Below are positions 1 to 7,197 of a DNA stretch of 8,712 nt, one piece after another (the stretch's first letter is position 1; each line of letters starts with the position of its first letter). Source of the DNA: Verrucomicrobiales bacterium. Its GTDB lineage: Bacteria > Verrucomicrobiota > Verrucomicrobiia > Limisphaerales > Palsa-1400. The notes beneath the pieces were generated by a model. That model had not been told where the DNA came from and searched no databases. It saw nothing but the letters and a program-made list of their open reading frames with translations. Where the stretch lies: assembly GCA_028293405.1 (NCBI GenBank), contig JAQGOW010000094.1, positions 1 to 8,712 of the forward strand. Reading direction: 5' to 3'. The translations under genes and the position numbers were made by a program.

Positions 1-682
1 GGTTGTCAAACTTCGACTTGGTGACGCTGTCGTTGACGTTGATCGCCGGGAACGGCAGCTCGCCCTTTTCGGCCATCTGATAGAGGCGGTGAACGCCGGT
101 GGTGGTTTCTTCACTCACGCCGCGCCAGTCTTTGACCATGCTGTGCCAAATTCCAGGGCGCTCTTTGTGAATGCGTTTGAGCAAGTTCTTGATGACGTCG
201 ACTTCATGCGACTCAGAAGGGGAGTTCACCCATTTGTCGCCGTTTTCGAGCTCATAACCTTTGTGGATGAGCAGGGTGGCGTCGCCACTGTCATCGACAA
301 TCAGTTGCGGTCCGAGTCCGCCGGGATGCGCCAACGCGAGGAACGTGCAGTCCCAATATTCTTCGAGCGTCTCGCCCTTCCACGCGAACACCGGGACGCC
401 GGCTTTGGCAATCGCTGCCGCGGCGTGGTCCTGGGTCGAGAAGATGTTGCAGCTCGCCCAACGCACGGATGCGCCGAGCGCAACCAACGTTTCGATCAGC
501 ACAGCGGTTTCAATCGTCATGTGCAACGAACCGGTGATGCGAACGCCTTTGAGCGGCTTGGTCTTCGCGTATTTGTTACGGATAGACATCAAACCCGGCA
601 TTTCGTGCTGAGCGATATCAATCGCTTTGCGACCGTATTCCGCGAGACTCATGTCCCTTACTTTAAAATCTGCTTTAGCCAT
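1..682 (-). CDS. ahcY: Adenosylhomocysteinase, N-terminal part (cut by the window edge)
   Basis: This enzyme hydrolyses S-adenosylhomocysteine to adenosine and homocysteine using bound NAD, removing the inhibitory by-product of methyl transfer in the cytoplasm. The reading frame opens at ATG 682-680 and runs off the left edge after 227 codons, about half of the usual length. Family hallmarks are visible: [16 protein letters not shown] (His54), [15 protein letters not shown] (78-92), a DDSGD segment (130-134), [13 protein letters not shown] (189-201, Glu191/Glu192), and [11 protein letters not shown] (217-227) with the catalytic-type Lys222 and Asp226. The segment around 144-186 matches the insertion of the longer bacterial form, as in Pseudomonas or Mycobacterium, and is absent from the shorter mammalian form. 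The Rossmann NAD-binding domain lies outside the window. The gene starts 25 bases after the metK stop, has no strong Shine-Dalgarno and no obvious promoter of its own, so it is probably cotranscribed with metK. Identity is certain. Confidence 0.97.
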   Translation of the reverse strand, partial: MAKADFKVRDMSLAEYGRKAIDIAQHEMPGLMSIRNKYAKTKPLKGVRITGSLHMTIETAVLIETLVALGASVRWASCNIFSTQDHAAAAIAKAGVPVFAWKGETLEEYWDCTFLALAHPGGLGPQLIVDDSGDATLLIHKGYELENGDKWVNSPSESHEVDVIKNLLKRIHKERPGIWHSMVKDWRGVSEETTTGVHRLYQMAEKGELPFPAINVNDSVTKSKFDN

Positions 683-707
683 AAAATTACTGATTACTGT
701 TAAGTTA

Positions 708-1886
708 TTACTTCACCGCACGCTTCAGGGCTTGGACCTTGTCGGTCTTTTCCCACGTGATCGAATTCAGATCATCGATCTTGCCGAAGTGCCCGTAGTT
801 GGTCGTCTTCTGGTAAATCGGGCGGAGCAGGTTCAACTGCTTGATGATCGCTGCCGGTTTGAAGCTGAACACTTCGCGAACGGCCTTTTCAATCTGTTCA
901 TCGCTGACCTTGCCAGTGCCGAACGTATCGACGCACACGGAGACGGGTTCAGGATAACCAATCGCGTAGGCGAATTGGATTTCCGCTTTGTCAGCCAAAC
1001 CAGCGGCGACAATATTCTTCGCGACGTAACGGCCCATGTACGCTGCGCTGCGATCCACTTTGGACGGGTCTTTACCGGAGAACGCGCCGCCGCCATGACG
1101 GCCCATGCCGCCGTAGCTGTCGACAATGATCTTGCGGCCGGTCAAGCCGGTGTCGCCTTGAGGTCCGCCCGTCACGAAACGGCCGGTCGGGTTGATTAAA
1201 AATTGTGTGTTCTTGTCGAGCAATTCAGCAGGGAGAAACTTTTTAATGACTTCTTTGATGATGAACGACTTGATCTCACTGTGCTTTACGTCAGCGGCGT
1301 GTTGTGTCGACACAACCACGTTCACGATGCGCGTGGGCTTGCCATTGACGTATTGAACCGAGACCTGTGTCTTCGCGTCGGGGCGGAGCCATTTGACTTT
1401 GCCGGCCTTGCGAATCTTGGTCAGTTCGCGACCAAGGCGATGCGCGAACATAATCGGAGCAGGCATCAATTCAGGAGTTTCGTTCGATGCATAACCGAAC
1501 ATCAAACCCTGGTCGCCGGCGCCTTGTTCGGCGGTATCTTTACCGTCAGCAGCGGCAGCATCGACGCCTTGCGCGATGTCCGGGCTCTGGCGCGTCACCA
1601 AATTGGTGATGAAAACTTTGTCGGCATGAAACACATCGTCATCATTCACGTAACCGATTTCGCGGATCGCTGCGCGGACGATATCATTAACGTGAACCTT
1701 GGCTTTCGTGGTGATTTCGCCACCGACGACGACCATGTTGCTCTTGGCATAGGTCTCGCAAGCCACACGGCTCTTGGGATCCTGGGCCAAATGCGCGTCG
1801 AGGACTGCATCAGAAATCAGGTCGCAAACCTTGTCTGGATGGCCTTCGCCAACCGACTCCGAAGAAAAGATGAAGGATTTGTTCAT
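708..1886 (-). CDS. metK: S-adenosylmethionine synthetase (methionine adenosyltransferase)
   Basis: MetK makes SAM from methionine and ATP, releasing phosphate and pyrophosphate, and supplies the cell's methyl donor. The 392-residue product has the normal length for bacterial MetK and all the signature motifs: [19 protein letters not shown] (9-27, with ATP-contacting His16 and metal-binding Asp18), the [12 protein letters not shown] signature (122-133), the P-loop-like [13 protein letters not shown] (240-252), the second signature [20 protein letters not shown] (264-283), and [11 protein letters not shown] (307-317). Nothing is broken. The start at 1886 gives the standard N-terminus, but no clear Shine-Dalgarno precedes it; the bases before the ATG are A-rich. 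It is the first gene of a metK-ahcY operon transcribed away from the ArsR-methyltransferase gene. A TTGACG-N16-TAATAT promoter is visible at 1967-1994, giving a leader of roughly 70-75 bases that contains the inverted repeat at 1931-1955. Repression by the divergent regulator is inferred from this layout. Confidence 0.98.
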   Translation of the reverse strand: MNKSFIFSSESVGEGHPDKVCDLISDAVLDAHLAQDPKSRVACETYAKSNMVVVGGEITTKAKVHVNDIVRAAIREIGYVNDDDVFHADKVFITNLVTRQSPDIAQGVDAAAADGKDTAEQGAGDQGLMFGYASNETPELMPAPIMFAHRLGRELTKIRKAGKVKWLRPDAKTQVSVQYVNGKPTRIVNVVVSTQHAADVKHSEIKSFIIKEVIKKFLPAELLDKNTQFLINPTGRFVTGGPQGDTGLTGRKIIVDSYGGMGRHGGGAFSGKDPSKVDRSAAYMGRYVAKNIVAAGLADKAEIQFAYAIGYPEPVSVCVDTFGTGKVSDEQIEKAVREVFSFKPAAIIKQLNLLRPIYQKTTNYGHFGKIDDLNSITWEKTDKVQALKRAVK

Positions 1887-1930
1887 TTTTGGTAAATTTG
1901 TGTCGCTCTGCGCGCGTCGTTGTGTTCTTA

Positions 1931-1955
1931 AACATACGTCACATTGACGTATCTT
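1931..1955. promoter_or_regulatory. Inverted repeat, candidate operator of the divergent ArsR-methyltransferase regulator
   Basis: Two perfect 8-base arms, ATACGTCA (1934-1941) and TGACGTAT (1945-1952), flank a 3-base spacer. Beyond one mismatched pair (1933/1953), AA and TT continue the symmetry, so 10 of 11 pairs match over 25 bases. Dimeric ArsR-family proteins bind such near-palindromes. The right arm covers the -35 box of the plus-strand promoter for the regulator. The repeat also lies about 8-30 bases downstream of the predicted metK transcription start. One bound dimer could therefore block RNA polymerase for the regulator and act as a roadblock for metK-ahcY. TTGA recurs nearby at 1944, 1954 and 1962, possibly extending the site. 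That this protein binds here is inference. Confidence 0.6.
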
Positions 1956-1971
1956 GATAGGTTGATATATT
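1944..1971 (+). promoter_or_regulatory. Candidate sigma-70-type promoter for the ArsR-methyltransferase gene
   Basis: TTGACG (1944-1949) is followed after 16 bases by TATATT (1966-1971), a good match to a -35/-10 pair with slightly short spacing. Transcription would begin near 1978, leaving a leader of about 48 bases before the ATG at 2026. The -35 box lies within the right arm of the inverted repeat at 1931-1955, which suggests autorepression. The -10 box overlaps that of the opposing metK promoter by five bases. Confidence 0.5.
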
Positions 1972-1994
1972 AGTTAGGTAATTCTTGCCGTCAA
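1967..1994 (-). promoter_or_regulatory. Candidate sigma-70-type promoter for metK-ahcY
   Basis: On the minus strand, TTGACG (1994-1989) is followed after 16 bases by TAATAT (1972-1967). The -35 hexamer and spacing are identical to those of the opposing promoter, and the -10 matches the consensus at four of six positions. Transcription would start near 1960, just before the inverted repeat, so the operator would lie in the early transcribed region. The two promoters cannot be opened by polymerase at the same time because their -10 boxes share bases 1967-1971. Confidence 0.5.
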
Positions 1995-2025
1995 CCGTTA
2001 ATTCGTCAGAGTTTCCAGTAAATTA

Positions 2026-2955
2026 ATGTCAGCCACACTTAAATCCTTGCGAGCGTTGAGCGACCCAACCCGGTTGCGGATCGTCGCGTTGCTTGAGCGC
2101 AGTGAGCTCTCGGTGAACGAGCTTCAGGAAATCACGCGCATGGGTCAGTCGCGCATCTCGACCCATCTCGGTTTGCTCCAGGATTCGCGCCTGCTCGAGT
2201 CGCGACGTGAAGGTAAACGCACGTTCTACAAGATTTCGTCGCAAGCGGACGACCTCTCGCGCGAGTTCGTGCAGCTGGCCATTCGTGGCGCCAAAGAATT
2301 ACCCGAAGCCTCAGCCGATCAGCTCAATCTCAAGCGCATTGTTGTGCGACGCAGCCAGGAGGCGGAACTGTATTTCAATCAAGTCGCCGGCCGTTTTGAT
2401 CGCAGTTACGGTCCGGGACGTTCGTGGCAAGCCTTTGGACAACTGCTCTTGCGCATTATCCCGCACATCACCGTTGCGGATCTTGGTTCGGGTGAGGGTC
2501 TGTTGAGCGAACTATTGGCTCGGCGCGCTAAGAAAGTCATCGCGGTGGATAACTCCGAGAAGATGGTTGCGTTCGGCAGCGCCAAAGCGAAAAAGAATAA
2601 ACTTAAGAATCTCGAGTTCCGTCTCGGCGACCTGGAAAATCCACCAATCGAGCCGAACAGTGTTGATCTTGTCGTGCTGAGCCAGGCTCTGCATCATGCC
2701 GCCGATCCCGCAAAGGCAATCGCTTCTGCCTATAATATATTGCGCCCCGGCGGCCAGCTGATGATGTTGGATTTACTCGAGCACACCTTCGATAAAGCCA
2801 CGGAACTTTACGGCGACCGCTGGCTCGGCTTCCCTGAAGGCACGTTGCATCGTTGGTTGGAAGCTGCTGGGTTCAAACACATCGAGGTGACCGTTGTCGC
2901 GCGTGAAGAACAGCCGCCGCACTTCCAAACCATTCTCGCTGGCGGCGAAAAGTAA
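2026..2955 (+). CDS. ArsR-family regulator fused to a SAM-dependent methyltransferase domain (SahR-like)
   Basis: This 309-residue cytoplasmic protein has two parts. Residues 1-75 are an ArsR-type winged helix-turn-helix: LSDPTRLRIVALL (11-23), the recognition region around GQSRISTHLGLLQ (40-52), and the wing RREGKRTFYKI (60-70). Residues about 110-300 are a class I methyltransferase fold: SAM motif I ADLGSGEG (151-158), the ribose-binding acidic end of strand 2 in VIAVDNS (171-177, Asp175), GDLENPP (201-207), and the post-core LRPGG (239-243). The whole protein contains no cysteine, so the thiol metal or arsenite sites of classic ArsR/SmtB sensors are absent. The gene is divergent from metK-ahcY. 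ArsR-family SahR controls the SAH/methionine cycle in Proteobacteria, and the same logic would make the methyltransferase fold here a SAM or SAH sensor. That role is inferred; it could instead be an active methyltransferase. No strong Shine-Dalgarno precedes the start, but the ATG gives a standard ArsR N-terminus. Confidence 0.88.
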   Translation: MSATLKSLRALSDPTRLRIVALLERSELSVNELQEITRMGQSRISTHLGLLQDSRLLESRREGKRTFYKISSQADDLSREFVQLAIRGAKELPEASADQLNLKRIVVRRSQEAELYFNQVAGRFDRSYGPGRSWQAFGQLLLRIIPHITVADLGSGEGLLSELLARRAKKVIAVDNSEKMVAFGSAKAKKNKLKNLEFRLGDLENPPIEPNSVDLVVLSQALHHAADPAKAIASAYNILRPGGQLMMLDLLEHTFDKATELYGDRWLGFPEGTLHRWLEAAGFKHIEVTVVAREEQPPHFQTILAGGEK

Positions 2956-2973
2956 TTCGTCCTTGGCAAAAAT

Positions 2974-4926
2974 CTATTTACGGCCCCGCGGTCCCGCTAC
3001 TTCCACAGTCTCACCGACCTTCGGTAATTTGAACGGGACATATTGGTAATAAGGCCGCCAAACAAATTGCAGCCACAAACGGTTATCAGCTTCAAGCGGT
3101 GAATCAAAATGAATCGCCACCGATCGCGGCTCGGCATCCTCAGTGGTATCGATAACTTCAATCGTCCAACCCTTCCGCACGACGCGGTCTCCCTTCTTCC
3201 ATTTCATTCCGCTGTACAAAAAATCATTTGCCGTTTTGCAAGCGTAAGCGACGTGGACTGGTCCGAACGCTGGCGCCGACAACAAGCCGCCACTTTTCGC
3301 CGTCACGATGAGCGTACTGTCGTTCGATCGCATAATTCGCAAACCCGTCAAACCGAGCGCAAGATTCTTAACGCTTTTGGGCAAAGCGCCGCCGCGATAT
3401 GCACGATAAATTGGCACCAGCGCATAAACCGGCCCGGGATCGTTGACCACTACCACATTTCGATCGCCGCCGTCCGGGAGATGCTCGAAGCCCCAGTCAA
3501 CAATCGGCCCCAGAAACGGCGTAATGAACCCCAGGAATCCTCGCGCAGCCACCGCTCCGAAGATGTGTGCTAGCAACAGCCAGCCCACGACACCCCAACT
3601 AATCGCCCTGCGAAAGGCTGATAACATTTCACGTTCGTGTCGTTGCGCAAATTGCACAAAGAAAACCGACATCAATCCAAACGCACCTATCGCAACAAAT
3701 CCAAGATTCTTGCTAATCGGCGCGACCGTCGCCGCCGGGACAAGCGCAAGCAGCATCACAACCGCCCAAAACCGCGCTACGACATTTCGTCGGATAGTCG
3801 GCAGGAAGACATACCCGCAAACCAAAACAAATAGCAGAAAGAAAAGTCCCAGCGCTAATCGTGATGCTGGATTCAGACCAAAGTTTATCTCCGGCATCAC
3901 ACCGGATAATTGCCCTCCAAGAAGCGCGGTTGTCCTCGGCAGGAGGTTCTTCAAGAACAACAATGGCGAGTAGCCAGGATCGATATATCCTTCGAAATTC
4001 TTAACCCCACAATTCTGCGCCACATAAATGATCCGCCATGCAATGACTGCGACGACTGCCGGGAATATAGTCAAAATGGAACGCGCAGTTTGGCGTAAAC
4101 CTGGATTCGTTGGTTCCAGCACCAGCGCATACGCGATTAAGAACGCCATCGTCGAGACCCCAGCCTCATTTGCAAGCATCGCTAAGAGCAAACATGTAAC
4201 CGAAGCACACATCCAAACTTTCCGACGCGTCAGCCGCCACTGGTGATGCGCGTACAAACTCACTAATCCGAAAAACAGCGCGACAAAAAAACCGCGATTA
4301 GCCACGTACATCACCGGGAAGTAAGTGTTCTTATCCAGAAGAAAAAGGAATGCGCCGAGCGCGGCTGCGTTCGTTATCGAAGATGTCGCACCAATCTGCG
4401 TAGTGCCTGCCCGGCCGATTAGCCTGTAGATAATCGTCACCATGAACACGATCCCCACGAACCAAAAAACATTGTGCAGATGCATGAGCCAAGGTGTCTT
4501 GGGGAAAATGCGATAATCCAACCAGTGCGTGAAGGCGGTCACCGGCCGCCATAACGCTGCTTGCCAGTGCAACGAGGCCCACCAGGGGGCAATTCCATAG
4601 TCGGCTGCATGCTGTGCTTGTTCCGGATACTTTAAATACCCGAACAAATCATTCGCCACTCCAGACAACGTCCCACAATTGGTCGACACTAATCCCGTCT
4701 CGAAAACGCGCTCTGGCAAATCGGCACGCTTCCTTTGCGTCAGCCCTTGAATCATGTCATCGCCGAACATCCCGCCGAACAATGCGGGGATCATGATGAT
4801 GAAAGCCGCTATCGCCAATATGTGCGGCAAGTAAGAGGACTGTGAAATTGAAATTAGTAACGTGCGAAGCTTTACCAATTTTGAGGACCTGGCAACGACT
4901 CGTTCACTGGTTTTCGATTGCGACAT
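2974..4926 (-). CDS. Multi-pass membrane protein, GT-C-type glycosyltransferase-like
   Basis: The 650-residue product has a basic N-terminus, about ten or more hydrophobic segments (the first near 33-53, then roughly 150-168, 188-226, 236-272, 283-305, 369-386, 395-434 and 452-474), and a soluble C-terminal part from about 490 to 650. After the first membrane segment comes GMFGDD (52-57, Asp56-Asp57), placed like the acidic first-loop motif of GT-C glycosyltransferases. LWRPVTAFTHWLDYRIF (125-141), HLHNVFWF (149-156) and VANRGFF (208-214) resemble the 'YRPLT...LDY...H..N' and 'V.GR' blocks of the dolichol- or polyprenol-phosphate-dependent TMTC/PMT-like membrane proteins. Unlike many of those, it has no TPR repeats. 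The likely role is sugar transfer from a lipid carrier to an extracytoplasmic acceptor, but substrate and activity are unknown. A strong ribosome binding site fixes the start. The gene converges on the ArsR-methyltransferase gene and appears functionally separate from both flanking groups. Confidence 0.7.
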   Translation of the reverse strand: MSQSKTSERVVARSSKLVKLRTLLISISQSSYLPHILAIAAFIIMIPALFGGMFGDDMIQGLTQRKRADLPERVFETGLVSTNCGTLSGVANDLFGYLKYPEQAQHAADYGIAPWWASLHWQAALWRPVTAFTHWLDYRIFPKTPWLMHLHNVFWFVGIVFMVTIIYRLIGRAGTTQIGATSSITNAAALGAFLFLLDKNTYFPVMYVANRGFFVALFFGLVSLYAHHQWRLTRRKVWMCASVTCLLLAMLANEAGVSTMAFLIAYALVLEPTNPGLRQTARSILTIFPAVVAVIAWRIIYVAQNCGVKNFEGYIDPGYSPLLFLKNLLPRTTALLGGQLSGVMPEINFGLNPASRLALGLFFLLFVLVCGYVFLPTIRRNVVARFWAVVMLLALVPAATVAPISKNLGFVAIGAFGLMSVFFVQFAQRHEREMLSAFRRAISWGVVGWLLLAHIFGAVAARGFLGFITPFLGPIVDWGFEHLPDGGDRNVVVVNDPGPVYALVPIYRAYRGGALPKSVKNLALGLTGLRIMRSNDSTLIVTAKSGGLLSAPAFGPVHVAYACKTANDFLYSGMKWKKGDRVVRKGWTIEVIDTTEDAEPRSVAIHFDSPLEADNRLWLQFVWRPYYQYVPFKLPKVGETVEVAGPRGRK

Positions 4927-4930
4927 AATG

Positions 4931-4937
4931 CCTCCTT
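4931..4937 (-). promoter_or_regulatory. Strong Shine-Dalgarno for the GT-C-like membrane protein
   Basis: The minus strand reads AAGGAGG, ending four bases before the ATG at 4926. It is the best ribosome binding site in the window, where most starts have weak ones, and it supports the chosen start codon. Confidence 0.75.
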
Positions 4938-4976
4938 AAACACGAGTGAGGTGCGTGCCTTGAGTGATTTGAACCG

Positions 4977-5004
4977 AGAGTACCTTGCGACAAATTGGTG
5001 TCAA
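4977..5004 (-). promoter_or_regulatory. Candidate promoter for the GT-C-like membrane protein
   Basis: On the minus strand a perfect TTGACA (5004-4999) is followed after 16 bases by TACTCT (4982-4977). The -35 is consensus but the -10 matches at only three positions, so this is tentative. It lies in the 175-base gap between the upstream hydrolase gene and the membrane protein gene, where a separate promoter would be expected. The remainder of that gap shows only the palindrome at 5025-5044. Confidence 0.35.
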
Positions 5005-5024
5005 GCAGTGGTGCCCCACACTCG

Positions 5025-5044
5025 CCAACATGCTAGCATCTTGG
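5025..5044. repeat. 20-base palindrome upstream of the membrane protein gene
   Basis: The core ATGCTAGCAT (5030-5039) is its own reverse complement. CCAA on the left and TTGG on the right extend the symmetry with a single mismatched pair (5029/5040), so 9 of 10 pairs match. There is no loop and no T-run follows on the minus strand, so it is a poor intrinsic terminator for the hydrolase gene ending at 5102. It sits about 20 bases upstream of the candidate -35 box at 4999-5004, which suits a regulator binding site. No binding protein can be named. Confidence 0.45.
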
Positions 5045-5101
5045 ACTGCATCGTTCCCTGGCGCGTTGCTTGGGCGATTTAGCAGACGCATTAGGAATTG
5101 A

Positions 5102-7165
5102 TTACTTCAGCTTCGCCACCCACTTCACAATCGCCTGATCATTCGGCCATGCGTATTCCGATTGGAACGCTCGCGTGGAGTGGAGGTCTTTATAGATTTC
5201 CTTCAAGGGGCCAACAGAGAGCTTATTATAACCTGCGCAGACTAGAATCGGATTTGGCGCGGCCAACGTTGCGGCACCGATGAAATCGCCAATGCTCCTT
5301 AGACCGGGCACGAATACGTCAGGGCGCACGCGGAACAAGTCGGAGTTATCGGCAGTTCTGCAGTCGGCGATGACGGCATCGACTAACGGGGCTGCGAGAA
5401 TTGCGGCCAACCCAGCGTTGCCTTCGCCGATCAAAACTATTTTGTTGGTCACGGGACCAGGACCATGCGCCATGGCACAAACTGTCGCAATATCCTGCAC
5501 GCGTTCCTGCATGGTTGTTTTGTTGTAGGTCGCATAGAACAAATCGACCTGGTTCCGATTCGTCGGCGCAGAAAACAGGTCGAACGTTATGACCGACTGG
5601 TTGGCGTCGACTAACTCACGTGCCAAGCCGCTTGGTAGACCTTTACTGTCGAGGAAATTGGTTTTGCCTTTGTCGCTCAGCAGTATGACGAGGTTGTTGT
5701 TGGCCGGTTGTGCCGGTCGAAACATCACGGCGGAAATGCGGTCGCCTTTTCCCGACCGGCCGATGGTCACGTGAGTCGAAGTGCAACCGGTGAAGTCGTC
5801 CGTGACATTGGATTTCGGGTCGAAGGTCGCAAGCACTTCTTTGTTTGCTACGTCCAACTGCAGAGTCCGTTTCCATGCAGGCTGCAGAATGTTTTTGTAT
5901 TCGGCCAAGGACGCTTTGCCGTGCGGTGTCAGTTTCTCCAATTGTTTGCGTGTGCGCTCGATCAAGTAGTTGATCAACTCCTGCTCGGAGATTGCTTGCG
6001 ACGGCAATTTGTTATCGGGAAACACGCGCAGGTCGCCGTCTGGATCTTTCGTGTAGGCGGCTTCCTTCACGGGCGCACCATCGCCGCTGTTCATTAAGAA
6101 TTTGTCGAACCAACCATAGACCGCTTCGCGACTTGTCTTGTTGTAGTTGTGGTTGGAGTCGTATCGAACAAAGCGAAGAAGGTCTGTTGCATCAAATAAT
6201 TTATACACGCTTTCGACGGCTGGACCTTCCACGGTCATCATGTCCTTGGTCCAATCGCCGGAAGCACCGACCATAATTTGTGGGCGAGGCGCCGCGGCCG
6301 CGGCAATTTCCATGTTGGAAAATTCTACGCGCAAACCCGGCATGTTTTCGCAGCCACATCCGCCCTGCATCGTGTGACTAACCATCACAACCGGTCCTTG
6401 CTCAGCGAGGCGGTCGTCAATCGCGCCTAGCATGAAAGTTTGCGTGCCACCGCCCGAAGCGCCGGTGATCGCAATGTGCATTTTGTCGACCTCAGCCAGC
6501 TCCTCCAAAAAATCGAGGGCACGAATACTGTTCCACAATTGCAAACCCATCAGGTTGATGTTCCAGAGCATCGGCGCTGGCGTGTTGGTGGCGAAATGGC
6601 GATGGGTCGCGTAGAAGGTTTCGGGTGTGTGTTTGTAGTTAGGCGGCAGGGGAAAGTGCGTGTCGTTGTAGCCGACCATGTCGTAGGAAAACGCGATCAT
6701 GCCTTGCTTCGCGAAGTTGATGCATCGCGCCGCAACACTTCCGTTGGTGGTATCGACCAATCGACCTTCGGGCCAATGACCGTGCGGATTGAGCACCGCC
6801 GCGAACGGGCCATGACCTCTGCCCATCGGACGATACAAGTTGCCGCAAACAAAAAATCCGGGAAGCGATTCGAAATAAACTTTTTCAACCGTGTAGTCTT
6901 CGTGCGCGATTTTTCCGAAGACGCTTGCGTTGAGCGGCGTTTTTTCCGGCATCGGCCAAAGACCGGCGCTGACGAGAATTTGTTCGCGAATTTCAGCGGC
7001 GCGGTTTTTCCACTGGTCCTTGGATTTGATTACGGGAAATGTTCGCGGTGTGTTGAGGGTTTTGACTCCGACCGTGCGTTGGTCGGTTGCGGACAATTGG
7101 TCGGCGTTGGAGGAAACAGCGGTAAGAAGAAAAGAGAACAGGACGAGGTAAATCGCGACGGGCAT
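5102..7165 (-). CDS. Secreted alpha/beta hydrolase, acetylxylan-esterase-like, with degenerate second domain
   Basis: The 687-residue protein probably hydrolyses an ester, perhaps an acetyl or other acyl group on a glycan, outside the cytoplasm. The start at 7165 is chosen because it begins a signal peptide (MPVAIYLVLFSFLLTAVSS, 1-19) with AGGA eight bases upstream. The open frame extends to 7360, but that extension lies inside nagA and encodes arginine-rich sequence with no signal peptide. The first hydrolase domain spans about 40-360: oxyanion-type NPHGHWPEG (126-134), nucleophile elbow GASGGG (235-240, Ser237), probable acid Asp304 in GASGDW (300-305), and His339 in DSNHNYNKTS (336-345). 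Residues about 480-687 look like a second alpha/beta fold in which the elbow reads GEGNAG (580-585), with glycine where serine should be, and no clear catalytic histidine. It lies 32 bases after nagA and is probably the last gene of that operon. The exact substrate is unknown; an acyl hydrolase on another polymer is possible. Confidence 0.8.
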   Translation of the reverse strand: MPVAIYLVLFSFLLTAVSSNADQLSATDQRTVGVKTLNTPRTFPVIKSKDQWKNRAAEIREQILVSAGLWPMPEKTPLNASVFGKIAHEDYTVEKVYFESLPGFFVCGNLYRPMGRGHGPFAAVLNPHGHWPEGRLVDTTNGSVAARCINFAKQGMIAFSYDMVGYNDTHFPLPPNYKHTPETFYATHRHFATNTPAPMLWNINLMGLQLWNSIRALDFLEELAEVDKMHIAITGASGGGTQTFMLGAIDDRLAEQGPVVMVSHTMQGGCGCENMPGLRVEFSNMEIAAAAAPRPQIMVGASGDWTKDMMTVEGPAVESVYKLFDATDLLRFVRYDSNHNYNKTSREAVYGWFDKFLMNSGDGAPVKEAAYTKDPDGDLRVFPDNKLPSQAISEQELINYLIERTRKQLEKLTPHGKASLAEYKNILQPAWKRTLQLDVANKEVLATFDPKSNVTDDFTGCTSTHVTIGRSGKGDRISAVMFRPAQPANNNLVILLSDKGKTNFLDSKGLPSGLARELVDANQSVITFDLFSAPTNRNQVDLFYATYNKTTMQERVQDIATVCAMAHGPGPVTNKIVLIGEGNAGLAAILAAPLVDAVIADCRTADNSDLFRVRPDVFVPGLRSIGDFIGAATLAAPNPILVCAGYNKLSVGPLKEIYKDLHSTRAFQSEYAWPNDQAIVKWVAKLK

Positions 7166-7197
7166 GGCTCTATTCCTGCACGGCACAGCGAGGAACG

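Noticed and set aside
1203..1895. A 230-codon plus-strand open frame antisense to metK (with similar frames at 89-703 and 627-1199 antisense to ahcY and metK)
   Set aside because: MetK and AhcY are unmistakable on the minus strand. The antisense products show no family features and have no plausible promoter or ribosome binding site.
1887..2025. A SAM or SAH riboswitch in front of metK
   Set aside because: Apart from the short inverted repeat I see no multi-helix or pseudoknot pattern of the known SAM or SAH riboswitch classes, and the leader is short. A covariance-model search would settle it.
2956..2973. A bidirectional terminator between the convergent regulator and membrane protein genes
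   Set aside because: Only 18 bases separate the genes, and the surrounding sequence shows no stem longer than about four base pairs followed by a T-run.
5045..5101. An intrinsic terminator after the hydrolase gene
   Set aside because: A bulged stem with arms GCGTCTGCT and AGCAACGC can be drawn on the minus strand, but no T-run follows it.
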